Positions 1-27,648 of a DNA stretch of 64,000 bases are shown here, piece after piece. Source of the stretch: Amoebidium appalachense (Eukaryota > Ichthyosporea); assembly GCA_963693365.1 (NCBI GenBank), contig CAVNZM010000014.1, positions 4,588,001 to 4,652,000 of the forward strand, read 5' to 3'. The notes below the pieces were generated by a model. That model did no database searches. It saw only the letters and a program-made list of their open reading frames with translations, and was not told the DNA's origin. The position numbers and the translations under genes were made by a program. Every line of letters begins with the position of its first letter. The stretch's first letter is position 1.

Positions 1-449
1 TCCTCACACCAACACGTTCTCTTGCTCCCACCGCAAACATGTCTTTGTTGGCAAATGCATAATGGCACCCATAATCAGTCGAGCACTTAGCCCCCCCCCC
101 CCCCCCCCCCCCCCCCAACCCCCACAACACCCCCCGGCGCTCTCAAAACAACCTCATTTTTGATCGCTACGTCAGCATTTCTCCGAGCTTCCTTCACACG
201 GTGACGGAAGGTCACATCATATGCATGCAAAGCCAATCAATAAATCACACGTCATCTTGACGTCACCCTTTAGAACACCGACTAAGACCTTTACCACCAC
301 CACTACATACGGAAAATGCACATAACCACCACCACCACATACACATTCACGCACAAACACACAAGATGCACACCTACCCATCCACCCAACACACAACAAC
401 ATTAACACAACCCACCACCACGGTTAAACAAAAAACAAACAATACCAAC

Positions 450-2035
450 CTGTGCAACAACGTCGCCCCCAAACAGGTAGCCAGCACCACGTGGTGACAG
501 CCCCCAGCCTTCGATCTCTGCAATGACGTCACATATGCCATCAGAACCAATCACATCGCAGTGTAAAAACCACAATGCATTACCATACAAATTGCAGCGC
601 ATCACGATCCCCCCCCCCCCCCCCCCCCCCCTCTCCCTCCCTCCCCCCCGCAAACCAACACCATACGAGCACATGCGCTTGATTCTCGTCAGCCAGGCAC
701 ACGTCCTTGGCGACCCGCAAACAGGCCCCGCCGCTCATTTGGCCTCTTTCTATAAGGGTACAATGCCCACAACTTTGTCGTAACCGGAACACAGACCAGG
801 TCATCGATGGCACGTATGCGGCTAGGTTATCTTGGTCTTAGCCTATCTTGCTGGACCCGTTCAAATATGTACAAACCCATAAGATGTCCAGAAAGAGTAT
901 TAGTCGGTGCACGTGCATGCTCTTGATTGATTATCATGCTTTTCCCCAGCCCCCCCCGCCCCCCCCCCCCCCCCAAAAGCCTCCCTGTCGTCTACCCTTC
1001 AACATTTAATTAATACCGCTAGACTGAGTTACAATTTCGCAGGTTTATGGTTTGCAAGACATTGCCAAAAATGCCATGGCCCCCCTCCCCCCCTTCCCTT
1101 CCTCCTTCCCCCCCTCTCCCCTCCACTACCCGCCCATTTCTCAACACAATGTATGAAAAAGCCAGCAGTGACAAGTTGTAGCACACAAATGCCGACATCT
1201 TGAAAACACACGTTTCAACACACAACCACGAATAGATACAACCATCATTCACAGGTATCTATGGGATGGGGCCGCATACCTTCGGGGTCGGACCACATCA
1301 GATCGCACATTGCCCCGTCGTGTGGCACCTCCTGCTTGCGGTCGATCGTGCGGATCTACACAGCACCGTGCCCTGGGTTAGCCATGGTTCTAGCTGCATC
1401 TCAAATTATGAAAGCGAATCATAATCTCCCATAATCGAAGCTCATTGCATCCCATAATCGAAGAGCTGCCCACATCCCATATAAAAAATAAACCCTCCCA
1501 CGAAAACAACTATTCAAGCAGAAAGAGAGCTCTAGGGCAAGACGGAGCGAAACAGGCATCCCAACCCCCCCCCCCCCCCACACACACAATTCGTAACTGC
1601 ACATGCATCAACAGACACAAAGTGTGCTGTGTTAAGGTTTGGTTGGTGTATGTGTGTGTGTGAAACACGTGAAAAAGTGCAGTGATAGTATCAACAATCC
1701 GTTTAAACCTGTGCGTGGTCGTGTGAGCATGCCTGTGCCTAATGATCTTTGTTCTTCTCTCTCTCTCAAAATGATAGAGAGAGTGTGTGTGTGAGTGAGA
1801 GAGAGAGAGAGAAAGGGAATGTGTGTGTGTGTGCGTGTGTGCGTGTGCATATGTGTGTGCTTGTGCGCGCGCACTAGTGTGTATGCTACTGTTTCTAAAG
1901 ATTCTCAGTACACCACTCGTATCATAAAGACCGACAAAGTCACCACCAGTCTTTTCTACATCGATCTGTTTATGGTGTTTCAACGGATTAGCAAACAAAT
2001 TTGCGAAGAGCAGTGTGTCGGTGATGCCTGAGCGC

Positions 2036-2123
<88 letters not shown>

Positions 2124-3195
2124 CCGCGCGATGTGTGTGCATGTGCATGTGGGTCTGGGCCCATGCGCACATGTGTTTTGTTGGTGTCTAACCAAAAGGA
2201 TAAGTGTTGAAACATCACTGCCTGGTGGGTGCGTTCAGTGTGTATGTGCGTGGGTTTGCGCCCATGTGCACATGTGTTTCATTGGTAAGTGTTGAAACAT
2301 CGCCCGGTAAGTGCGTTCACAGATCAAAAACACAGCAAGAACTGTACGAGTGCATGGGTTTAGGTGTGCCTGAATATGAACACACGAGCACAGGTGTGAG
2401 TGCGGGCTTTCAAAAGCCTGCAGAGGCGTGCATACTCATGCTTGGCACTGACGCGAAAAAAGTGCAAACCTGCATGGTCGCATATGTGCGCACATGCCTG
2501 CCTGTGCATGCACACATGAGCACGCACGAGCACTCACGAGCACATGCATATATGCAGACAGACAGATGTGTGCGGACTGCAGAGGTGAATGCATGCTTGT
2601 ATTTGTGCAGGGAGAGGGGGGGGGGGGGGGGGGGGATTTGCCCACCTGATCAAGCGTGTTAATGGAGGGTGACAGGCCACCGTGCACGCAAAACACCTGT
2701 GGAAAAGAGAAAATCAGCACCGTCGCCGCCAGGGTATACTCGTTTAAAACAAACGCCACCATATACAGGCGTGAATTCAGGTTGTCTTTCAAGAAAAAGA
2801 AGAAGGAAAAATAAATAAAGAAATAAAAAACCCCGCGAGCCAAAGCTTTCAAGAAAGACTGTGCAATCCGGGAGATGTCGCATGAACCATAATCAACCAA
2901 AGGGTTTAGAATGCGTTACAGAGTACAGAAGCACACATTCACAACGGACAACACAATGAAGAGTGCAAACAACACAAAACAGAGTACGCATAAGCAGAGC
3001 CCATCCTGGGGGGGAAGGAGAGGGGGGGGGGGAGGGGGGGGGGGGGGGGGGAAGGGGGCATGTTATCCACAAACGGGGGGTATACCTTGTCGTCGATGAG
3101 GGCCGAGAGGGACAGATAGTCGAAGATCTCTGTGCAGTAGCGCCACACATTGACGCTGCCAAACTTCCGCAGGCACTCGTCGTAGAACCCGTACA

Positions 3196-3248
<53 letters not shown>

Positions 3249-3546
3249 TGCGTGTGTGTGTGTGCACAAATACATGTTAGCGTGTGACGGACAGACTGAA
3301 GAGGAAGGTGTGCTCTTGCATGTGCAGGGGTTAGGAGCGCACAAAGAGGTGGGTGGGTGGGTGGGTAGGAGAGGGTGTATGTGTGTGCGTGCGTGTGTGT
3401 GTGTGTGTGTGGTGGTGCTGGTGCTGGTGGTGGTGGTGGGTGGGTGGGGGGGGGGGATGATGCGGTACAAATTGTGAAGCACACATCCACGACACACAAA
3501 ACAGAGCAGATTACTCAAAGAGGGGAGGGAGACAAGGAGAGGGGGA

Positions 3547-3590
<44 letters not shown>

Positions 3591-3857
3591 AAAAGAGGGG
3601 GAGGGGAGGGAAGGAGGGAGTGAGTGAGTAGGCGAGAGAGGGAGGGTAAAGGGGGAGCAGGAGGAAGAGAAGGGGGAAGGGAAGGAGGGGCGGAGGGAGG
3701 AGGGGAGGGCAAGGGGGAGGAGAATTATGGGAGAAGCGGGGAGAGAGGGAGGGAGGGAGGGGGGAAGGGAGGAAGAGAGAGAGAGGCAGGAGAGAAGAAG
3801 AAGGCCCAGGGCGAAACTAGATTGTGCTACACAGAATTGAATACCCAGAGGGGAGCT

Positions 3858-3888
<31 letters not shown>

Positions 3889-4944
3889 GGGGGAAAGGGG
3901 GAAGGGAGGGGCATTTGTTTATTCATGTGCGGGTGCAGAGGGCAAGCACATGTGCGCTTGCATGTGCTTGTGTTCTGCAAGCAAAAAGTGAAACGTTGGC
4001 ATGCATAAACTTGTGTGCGCATCAGCATGTGTGAAACAGGTGCTCATGTATTATCCTTTGTAGTTTGCGGACGTGCCTAACTGTGGCCCTATGTACACTC
4101 GGTGTGCGTGTGCGTGTATGCGTGTGTGTGTGCGCGCGCGTGCGTGTGTGTATGTTCCTAGGTGTGACACACATGTGCCTGCCTGTGTATAGACGTCCAA
4201 AAGGCATGGGGATGCTCACACAACAAACATGGCGTCAGCGTGTGTATGTATTTGCACACGTACGTGTATGAGTGTGCATTGTGTGGCCGCCAACACTCTT
4301 CAGTTCCGTGCATGCACAACACACACGTCCATGCAGCAGGCAGGGAACAAAATGACAGCGAAGCCTCAATTAGCAAAGGGTAGAAACATCCATCTACCAA
4401 CCAAGCCGAAATCACTCACAGCAAACAAAAAAAAAAGGGAGGAAGACCCACCTGTGTGATTTGTCTGCTCTCGTGGTTGCCTCTGATGAGAGTGATGCGG
4501 TCAGGGTAGCGAACCTGTGAGCAAAAACAGAAAAGAATCAGCAGCACGTTCTTCCTGTTCCCACACCTGCACACCTACACTACACATAGCCAGTGTTTGC
4601 GTATCGGTGCACCAATTCCCATTTAAAAACTCGAAACACGATGTCGTTGGTGTCATGCAGCATGACAGTTGGAAATACACCATATTTAGGTGAGAGAGAA
4701 GCCCAGGCAGGGGAACAGCGCAAAAGGGCATGAGTTGACGAGAGAGAGAGAGAGTTGAGAAGACCAGGGGAGGGGAAGGGGGAGGGGGAGGAAGAGGGAT
4801 GGAGGGATGGAGGGAGAGGGTGGGAGGGAGGGAGGGCAGAGGGAAGGGGGTTAGAGGGAGGGAGAGAGGTAGGGACGGACATGCGCACACACAACCTCCC
4901 CCCCCCCCCCGCCCTCCACACACACAGAGAGAGAGCAGCGGGAA

Positions 4945-4978
<34 letters not shown>

Positions 4979-4996
4979 TGTGTGTAGGGAAGGGTG

Positions 4997-5080
<84 letters not shown>

Positions 5081-6288
5081 ATGTGTGTGTATAAGTGTCA
5101 GTCGGAAACAGTGTTAGTCGGAAACACTGTTAGAAGCTCTTGTTATTCCATGTGCACCTTCAGAGCCAGCAGCAGCAAGAACGTCTCGACGGAGTAGAAG
5201 CCTCGGTCAACAAAGTCACCCAGAAACAGGTAATTGGTGTCCGGTACGTCCCCTCCGACCTGTGCACAGAGATTGTCAACATAATTATGTGATAACGGAG
5301 AGGCCTACCACACAAAACGTAACGGCAAGCAAACTATAAATCCACACACTGAGTGATGGCGTCTGCCAAGGATTTGTCAAAAGGACTGTCTGGTAAACGG
5401 GAGGCCCATTACACACAACATCGTGGTAAGCCAGCTGTATGTCCACACACCATACTGAATGACGAGCCTGCTAAGCCGTAACTTCATTTATCTACTCAGC
5501 AACTATTATTACAGGGCATACGACAATATTTACCTTGAAAAGCTCCTTGAGGTCGTAGAACTGGCCGTGAATGTCTCCACATATCTGCAGTGAGATAGTT
5601 GATGACCCTAGGTGTACACAAAACAAGCTCCAAGCACGGAAAAACCTCTTCTGTAGCGGCACCCCTTCCCCAATCCCCAACTCTTTCTTACTCGTCCCAT
5701 TCAATTTATTCAAGGCATTCCGCTTGCATTCGAGACCCACTTACTTCGTCCATTACTATGCATCAACACCCTCTCTTGGGCTCTTCCCTCCCTCCCCTCC
5801 CCTTCCCACACAACCAAACCTCCCAACACTCAAGGTGAGAAAAAGGACGCACTGTTACGGGGGAGTCCACTCTCTGAACGTTGCTCTCCTCCACCAAGAT
5901 CTCCCGTGCCTTTGCGCAGATTGCCTTGACCTCTGCCTCCTTAATAAGCTCGCAACGGCGGAGCATCTCTATTTGCCTAGTGGGCGTAATGACCAGTGTT
6001 AGGAGTGAACCACTGCACACATCCAAAAACATGGTCAAGGAAAACGAGCAAAATCCACGTAGTTCGACGTTAAAATGGATTCTAAGACACGTGCAACAGC
6101 GGAGCCAAGTACATAGAGCGATCCCTTTACTCTGAGGGAAAGCTACATCTACAAAACTAGCAGGAGTTAGGGAGTTAAGAACGCAAGGGGCTGAAAAAGC
6201 ATCCATAAACCCTACTTGCCCTGAGCTTTGCCTCTTTATAGATATTTGCGCCGGAGACTTACCGATCCAGATCTGAGAGAGACGTCAT
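450..6288 (-). CDS. PPP4C: Protein phosphatase 4 catalytic subunit, 3' end outside window
   Basis: Serine/threonine phosphatase of the PPP family and catalytic core of the PP4 complex, which acts in the nucleus and at centrosomes. Exons on the minus strand: 6263-6288, 5853-5976, 5534-5584, 5158-5259, 4452-4514, 3086-3196, 2646-2696, 1280-1355, 450-517. They give 224 codons of a protein usually about 307 long; the C-terminal exons lie left of base 1. Visible metal/catalytic motifs in order: GDIHG, GDFVDRG, RGNHESR and HGGLSPS. The N-terminal stretch [20 protein letters not shown] and the stretch [20 protein letters not shown] are specific to PP4 rather than PP2A or PP6. The start is the ATG at 6288, giving [12 protein letters not shown], the usual PP4 beginning. 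All junction phases agree. The intron before exon 6 ends in CG instead of AG (plus-strand 3197-3198). Identity is very sure; the gene is transcribed away from the PANK4-type gene. Confidence 0.95.
2037..2118. repeat. (GT)41 microsatellite
   Basis: Perfect dinucleotide run in PPP4C intron 7; (CA)n on the sense strand. Confidence 0.95.
2155..2325. repeat. Diverged tandem duplication in a PPP4C intron
   Basis: Two units share GCCCATG(C/T)GCACATGTGTTT, AAGTGTTGAAACATC and GTGCGTTCA with about 85-base spacing. Confidence 0.65.
2899..3019 (-). repeat. Poly(C)-ended interspersed element, copy 7 (old)
   Basis: On the plus strand reads GAATGCGTTACAGAGTACAG to GCATAAGCAGAGCCCATCCT, the reverse complement of the family pattern. 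In PPP4C intron 6, host sense orientation. The 3' poly(C) is not directly attached here. Confidence 0.55.
5000..5079 (-). repeat. 80-base G homopolymer
   Basis: Unbroken G on the plus strand, so C on the PPP4C sense strand, in intron 4 about 80 bases downstream of exon 4. Confidence 0.9.
5297..5477. repeat. Diverged tandem duplication in PPP4C intron 3
   Basis: Units of about 100 bases share GGAGGCC..AC, ACACA.AAC, TCCACACAC and TCTGC/CCTGC..AAG blocks. Weak similarity. Confidence 0.45.
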
Positions 6289-7207
6289 TTTCAACAACAA
6301 TAACTGCTGAACGTTGAAGCTCGGGTAGCAAGTAAACGGTTATGAATGTCGACCAAGCTCCGAAGATGAGTGCCCACGTTGTAATGAGCCAAACAATCGA
6401 TGGGCGAAAGAAAGCCTTGAAAGATTCACAACGCCAAGATAAAAGTGCACGGAAATATTTCGAAAATACCCAAGGATTATGGGCAGGAGTTGCACAATAA
6501 TCCGTTTGTGCTCACTCGTTTTCTACTTCAGTGTGTGGTCGGTTCCGGCTTGTACAATTAATTAAGCGGTGGTGATACTAGGCGCTACAGAATTTTGACA
6601 AAGGAATTCAAAAATATGCTTTAGTCTTCCGTTGTCCACTACTCTCAAAAAACACGTTCGAGTCTAAACAGACTCTATGAAAGAGATGTTTTACAGAGCA
6701 CACAACTCTACAAGCCCGTTGTTACTCCGTCCACCGCGCGCTCTGAGGTCTTGTCACGGAACATGAGGTAAAAGGCCAACAACCTCCCGGCTAGTACCGC
6801 ACTTTACGGCCGATTGGCGCCATTTCCCTTTTTTGGGCTGCTTGCATAGTCTGTCGACTATGACGTAGTAAATTTTTCTTTCCCCACAATTTTTTGGGGT
6901 GGACATTTTACAAGACGTTATGAATGTAGACTAATCTTTTGCCTGCTGGCCCCTGATCACTCCTCAGTTGCTGATGTGAAGTAAAGAAGAGTATGGGTTT
7001 GAATTCATGTTCTCATTGCCAGGCCAGTATACATACACGATATACTATAGGACCGTGCAGGCTTTCGCCCATACACATACAGTTGCAGGCCGCTACATAC
7101 AGCTAAGATAGTGCTGCTGAGATCGGAATGAATGCTGTCTTGACACATTTCAGGCCTATTTAGATCATCAACACCTTCGTAAAGTTGTAGAAAGTTTCAA
7201 GGTGTTC
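6289..7207. promoter_or_regulatory. Divergent promoter region between PPP4C and the PANK4-type gene
   Basis: A 919-base gap separates the start codons of two genes transcribed apart, so both promoters should lie here. In contrast to the flanking introns it has no poly(C)/poly(G) tract and no (CA)n. Near 6812 it contains GATTGGCGCCATTTCCC, which combines an inverted CCAAT core with an E2F-like TTGGCGCC. This is motif matching by eye only; no clear TATA box was assigned. Confidence 0.5.
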
Positions 7208-21665
<14,458 letters not shown>

Positions 21666-22119
21666 TTCGTTTGATGCACTATGCTACACCCCTGCCTCCC
21701 TCGAGTGTCCTGGAGAGAATGAGAAGAGGATGCTGTAAACAACATACGCGCGTGCACAGACACATGCACATACACAAGCGCACGTACAGTACGCACACAC
21801 ACATCCACACATATGCACACACACACACCACATACACAGACGCACACACACGCGCGCGCACACACGCAAGCGTTGCGGACACGCACAACAAGCACAGAAG
21901 GATGCACACACGATTGCTCACAATGCCTCTAAACATGAGTTGCATAGAATAGAGCGCAGCACGCACATGGATATATGTGCTTAGACACGTGTCCACTGTA
22001 CATGTAAACTCGTTCATCTAGGCATGATTTATTTTTACTTTTGTACGTGATTGACAGAGGTTATGTACCATTCTCTGTCACGAATGTCCTACAGCCCTCT
22101 TTATCTGTTTGATATCTGC

Positions 22120-22153
<34 letters not shown>

Positions 22154-22154
22154 C

Positions 22155-22199
<45 letters not shown>

Positions 22200-22785
22200 G
22201 ACCGACCAACCAACCAACCACCACCACCACCAAACCCCACCCTCAAAACGAGGCCTATCTTCAACGCCCTGCCCGACATTTCTTTTCTTCCTTTTCTTTT
22301 GCCCCCCCTTTTTTTTCTGTTCGCTTCGTGGCGCATCAGTCAAGCAAGCTAGGTGACTATTGCATGTCCGTATCAAAATGTATTCGTATGTTTTGCACTG
22401 TATATGACTGACTGTATAATCGAACTAGTATTTTTATGTTCGAGATGCCCTCCCCCAAGTTTGAACCTGAGGTGTTGTTTGGGTGCCTGTGTATGTAATG
22501 ATCTTGGCTGTTTGCAATGGCCCGGCTGTGGCTGCAGGGCAGTCCACCTTTGGCTGTGTTGACAAATCCAACACAACCACTAGTATGCGCAACCACTAGT
22601 ATGCGATCCTTTTTTTTTAAAAAAAAAATAAGAGCTCTGAACTGGATTTGTCGGGGGTGATTGCCAGTGGTGGTGGTGCTGCCAGTGGGTGAGTGAAATG
22701 TGGTGGCGGTGGTGTGTGTGTGCTGGGGGGGGGGGGGGGGACGGAGAGAGAGGGGGGAAGGCCGGGGGGGGGGGGGGGGGGGGGG

Positions 22786-22820
<35 letters not shown>

Positions 22821-24838
22821 AGCCCCTGTAAGCTTTAATTTTTTTAAGTTGGCCGAGCAAAATCCAGGCCCGGAATGTGTGCACGTGTGTGTGTGTGTTT
22901 GTGTGTGTGTGTGGGTGGGTGCATCGTGTGTGCGTCGGTTGTGCGTGTGTGTGCGTGTGCGTGCGTGTGCGTGTGTGGGCGTGTGTGCGTGTGTGCGCTT
23001 GTGTCTGTGTTTCTTTCTTTTTTTGTGGGATGGAGGGGGGGGTGGGGGCGGGAGGGGGGAGGGGGGAGGGGGAGCGCGGGGTGGGGCCCGGGGGGAAGGG
23101 GGGAAGGGGAGAGAGAGGGGCAGGGGAGGGGAGGCTCTGTGAAGGCCGTTGGGGGGATCGAACGAGAGCGTGTGCAGTGGTGATTAGTAGAGAAGAAAAC
23201 ATAGATGACGTGTTTTGAATGTACGATCGTTGCATAGACAGCAGGAACATTTGGGCCAGAACACGTTTTTTGGGGATGTTGTATTTTTGCAATTCACAAA
23301 GCATGATAAATTCGCGTTTTTGCGCTTGAATCGAACACGAACACGAATACGAACCCTGCTTTTGAACACGGGCTTGTCCTGCTACAAAATGCTGCCACCT
23401 ACTGAGCTGGCTCCTTATTTTTCCTTACACATTCAGCGAACACTGGACTCTATCGAAACCGTCGAGGCGCCGCGACAGAAAGCATGCACGCGGTCGCGAG
23501 AGTGTCCCGTCTGCAGCGAACGTAAAGTTCATCGCAGCGCGTGCACACCGTCAGTACGTGTGAGTACAAAATGTAGGCTGGATCCCGTTTTTGACATCAG
23601 CTCTTGACAGCTCTTTTGTTTTGGTGTTTAGCCTCAAGAGCTACTTTGTGTGGGTGGTCGACAGAGATACTTACTGTGCTTACACATACATTTGGTACTC
23701 AAAAACGAGCAATAAATACCCCTGGGGCCAGTGTTCGAACTCTAACCTTTTTTCCTATTCGGTTGCACATTGCCAATATGTCTTCGCATGCTCAGCACAA
23801 ATTCATAGAGCCAGCGGACAACAGTAAAGGTTCTCTCCCCCCCCCCCCCCCCCCCCCCCCTCTCTCTCTCCCTCCTCCCCCTCCCTCTTGCTCTCCTCAA
23901 AGGCTTTCATTTTTTTTCTGAGGCCCGGGAAGCTTTCTACTTGATGATTTATCTATAGAAGAAAGGGGGAGCCGAAAAGAGGGAGATTGAAAGGAGGGGT
24001 GACAGGGAGAGGGAGGGGGGTTTGGGGTTTGGGGCGGGGGTGGGGGGGGGGGGGAGGGGAGGAGGGGGAGGAGCCTGGGCTAGAAAGGAAGGAGAGAGGG
24101 AGGTGGTTGGGGGACGGAGGGAGGAAGGGGGAGAGTGAGAAGGGGAAGAGGGGAGGGGACGAGGGGTAGGCGCAGGTGCGGGGGAAGGGGGAGGAAGAGG
24201 GAATGCGAGGGGGGGAGAGAGAGCAAGGGAGGGAGGGAGAGAGGGAAAACGAGAGAGGGATCCGGAGGGACATATAAGTCGACACGGAGGGGGCTACGGG
24301 AGCAAACACACATTGTCAACACCCATCTGAATGCCGAGCAGAGTAAGCTCGGATAAAAATCTTGACACTAATTCAGAGCGTCTCTCGCGATCTCTCTGAG
24401 TCTCCTCTCTCACTTCCTCAGAGTCTCCTCTTTTCCCTCTCTCTCTCTCTCCCCCCCGAGCCTCTTTCTCTCTCTCTCTCTCTCAGAGCAGATCTCCCCC
24501 CCCCCCCCCCCCCTCCCCCGCCCTCCCCCATGGCCACCCCCGGGAACCCCTTCTCTCTCTCTGTGAGTGGGTGGGGATGGGGGGGGAGGCAGGTTGTGTT
24601 TGGAGGGAAAGAATAGGGTTGGGTGAAACCGAGTGGGACGGAAAACGAACAAATGTAAGAAGAATAAGAAGAAGCAGATTGAAGGGGAGGGGGGGGAGGG
24701 GGGAGGGGGGAGGGGGAGGGGGGGGGGGGGGGGTTGAACGGTTGGAAGGGAGGCTAACGGATATATTGTCGGGATGTAATTTGGGTGGTTCTCGGGGTTC
24801 GAACGTGATTTTATTAAGGAGTTCACGGTAAACAGTGT
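21666..24838. other. Intergenic region, low-complexity, no gene recognised
   Basis: Between the PANK4-type stop codon and the first F-box copy I see no supported gene. It holds (CA)n near 21780-21870, a C tract running into about 40 A at 22155-22197, G-rich stretches at 22720-22820 and 23030-23140, GA-rich DNA at 23960-24260 and CT-rich DNA at 24380-24530. Open frames here are repeat-coded or lack an ATG. Confidence 0.6.
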
Positions 24839-24915
24839 TCGGAAACTACGGTTCATGCGCCCGATAGACCCCATCTGAAGCCACCACAATAGATGGAACT
24901 ACCACTGTTTTTTTG

Positions 24916-24947
<32 letters not shown>

Positions 24948-26470
24948 ACCAGCCTGCCCGATGTCTCTACTGCCCACAGAGCTGCTTGGGGCCATTGTCC
25001 GCCACCTGCCCCCCAAAGGACCGGTGCTCAGTTTCGGCAACATGCCACGCTCTATGCGGCGTTGCTTTCAGCATCCACGCGGGTCCCCTCACGGTATGCT
25101 TTTCTAAGGGTGGCGGCGTGTTTAGGGTGTACCCCTCGCTGTCAGAAACGCCGGACTCGTTTAAGTTGTGTATTCACGCGTGGGCAAAAGCACCTACCGA
25201 CTTGGCCGTCCATGTGGCCGGTTTGGAGCCCAAGGATGGGTCAGCAAACGGGTCTTGGAGCACCGCATCTGCGCTTGCAATATTGTCGCTTCCCAACCTG
25301 AAATCCCTGACGGTAAACGTACAAAAATTTCAGCAGAGTCTACATGCCGAGTTTTGAATCACTCATGCGCCCAGTGCTAATGAACCGGGGAGCGCAGTTG
25401 GAAGAACTCGCCATAGATTTACCCATTGGGTACGCAAGTACTAGTGGCCCGCGAGATGTGGCCGGCGAGGCGGCACTGGTTTCATTTTTGTGGGAGCGTT
25501 GTCCCAACCTCCACTGGCTGAGTGTTAACGGGCTTACATGGCCCACATCCGTCCACGGGCACAAGGCAGTGCTCCATAGTGCTAAGGTAGTCGTGGAAGG
25601 GCCCTCGAGCCTGGCCGTGATAACATCAGTCCTGCAGTGCGCATCAACCATTCGTGAGTTAACGATCGGCGGATACGGTCTTTACGAACAGGGAGTAGTA
25701 GAGTTTCTCGGTATGACCACGAGCCTACGCGTATTGAACCTGTGTGAAGTACACGGGCGCATTTTGGATCTCTCTCCCCTAGCGGGATGCTTGCACCTAC
25801 GTCGCCTTTTTGTGGATGCCAATCACAGCGGGGTTCCCACAGTAGGTTCAATTTCCTGCCTCTTCGACCCTTCCAAACCTACGTTTCATGGAGATGATTG
25901 GGGTGGCTGGGGTGACGGGTGGCTGTGTGGGTCTGAGACTCACCGAGGTGACTCTGTCGTATTCCGGGTATGCTGTCGAGCATGTACCGGATGTTGGGTT
26001 CTTGGGTGGGTTGGCCGACACACTGTGCGCATTACGGCTGATGAAAGTGATCACGCGTGGTGCTCGCAAGCGTCAGAGCTCCCCCGGTTGGGTCTCACAA
26101 ACCTAACACGCCTTTCCCAGGAAGAATGCTACACCGGGCCCTTCAACTTCTCTCTCGCCGACTATCCATACCTGCAAGATCTGCGTCTGGTAGACGCGGA
26201 TACCAACAGCCTTGGGGCGCCTTGCCCGAACAGCCGCCTGCAGGCAGCAAGCCTTAGCCTATGTCAACATCCCACTTACAAATTTCCTTAGAAACATTAC
26301 GGGGCTGGCGGGTAGCGCAATCAGATCCCTCGTTCTGGAGAGTGTGGGTCTGCGTAACATTGATCCGGTAGGCACGTGCACACAAATTAACCGACATCAC
26401 GTTTAGGAATTGTCGTTTGGTTTCTTCCATCGAACCACCCGCCGCACTACCCCTCGAAAGCGCCGTTTTC
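24839..26470 (+). pseudogene. F-box / leucine-rich-repeat gene, frameshifted copy A
   Basis: A poly(C) tract and CCAG precede an ATG at 24961 that starts MSLLPTELLGAIVRHLP, an F-box-like motif as in SCF substrate receptors. The frame is then lost. Relative to copy B (minus strand, 31.9-33.7 kb) there is an extra base in the CCCCCCAAAGG run near 25013, so the continuing sequence (KDRCSVSATCHA) is in the next frame. Another shift occurs near 25343, before SLMRPVLMNRG. A third occurs near 25850-25900, before VAGVTGGCVGLRLTEV. LRR-like repeats follow (LRVLNLCEVHGRILDLSPLAG; LRRLFVD). At least three shifts spread over 1 kb argue for a pseudogene, although base errors in runs of C or A cannot be excluded. 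F-box calling is from motif shape only. Confidence 0.7.
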
Positions 26471-26527
26471 TCTAGATGCCCCATCACGTCTGGGGGGGGG
26501 GGAGGCTTTCTTTCAATAGCACACCCT

Positions 26528-26616
26528 CAAGCATCCAGGACACACACACACTTTCTCAAGCTTGCCGATTTTGCTCGCTGACCCTTGCCTTTTTTCCCTT
26601 TTCTACGACTTTCTCT

Positions 26617-26655
<39 letters not shown>

Positions 26656-26860
26656 AGAAAAAAAAAAATCGCCACTCCCACCTCCACCACAAAGAAGCGG
26701 CATGTGACCTGCATTTTGACTCTAAGTTCTTTGCCCAAACAGGTAGTCAGGAGTCACATGATCGTCTTAGCGATATCAGTGAGGCATACAACATTCTTTG
26801 CAACTACGAGACAAGGAGGAGATACGACCACGCTATGGGTTTGGCATCCCCCCCTCCCGC
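26528..26860 (+). pseudogene. Orphan copy of DnaJ exon 2 with flanking intron
   Basis: Bases 26743-26838 copy exon 2 (36646-36741) of the DNAJC30-like gene, with the same 96-base length, the same AG acceptor and the same weak GTTT donor. It reads [20 protein letters not shown] and then [11 protein letters not shown], with an open frame. Upstream intron sequence is copied too (GCATCCAGGACACA at about 26533 and 36365). No copies of exons 1, 3 or 4 lie nearby, and the real exon 1 lies 8.6 kb downstream, so this exon cannot be spliced into that gene in order. It sits directly after F-box copy A. Confidence 0.85.
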
Positions 26861-26967
26861 CTCCCCCGGCCCTCCCTTCGACCGACGCACGCACACATGC
26901 ACACGCACGCCCACACACACACGCGGGCGCGCGCGCGCACACACAAACACACACACACACACACACA

Positions 26968-27017
<50 letters not shown>

Positions 27018-27336
27018 GTGGCAAACACAAACACCGTGACAAACGCAAACACACACACGTACACACACATACGCACACTCGCACTCACATGCACACATAT
27101 GCACGTACATGCTCCCTTACCCCTTTTGTAGGGGCAGTGTAAGTACACAAACACAGCCACACCCACATGTCTCATTGGTTGGCTACAAGCCCCCTCCCTT
27201 GCTCACGACACTTTCGCCCTTCTCGCTGCAATCATACACATGCAGGAATCACACAAGCACATGTGGACTATTCCCTAAAGTGGACACACGAACACATTTA
27301 CAAGAAGGTGCACATAGTTAGAAAATGCTTGTGCAC

Positions 27337-27379
<43 letters not shown>

Positions 27380-27546
27380 AAAAAAAAAAAAAAAACTCCC
27401 AACACACGCAACGATCACAGACACACCTGCTACTCTCTCCCGCGCACACACATACGCCCCCGCACACACCCGCACACACCCACACAGACAGAGATTTACA
27501 CATTCAAAGCTCGAATATTAAACGAGATTCCCTTAGGCACACATAT

Positions 27547-27592
<46 letters not shown>

Positions 27593-27600
27593 ACACACAC

Positions 27601-27648
<48 letters not shown>

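Noticed and set aside
23215-23607. Open frame with a Cys-containing peptide (CPVCSERKVHRS)
   Set aside because: No ATG at its beginning, no similarity I recognise, and no splice context.
24780-24815. GGGGTTCGAAC as a possible tRNA B box (also GTGTTCGAACTC at 23731)
   Set aside because: No A box, acceptor stem or cloverleaf could be formed around either site.
26743-26838. DnaJ exon copy as an alternative exon of the DNAJC30-like gene
   Set aside because: It lies 8.4 kb upstream of exon 1 on the same strand, so it cannot be inserted between exons 1 and 3 by normal splicing.
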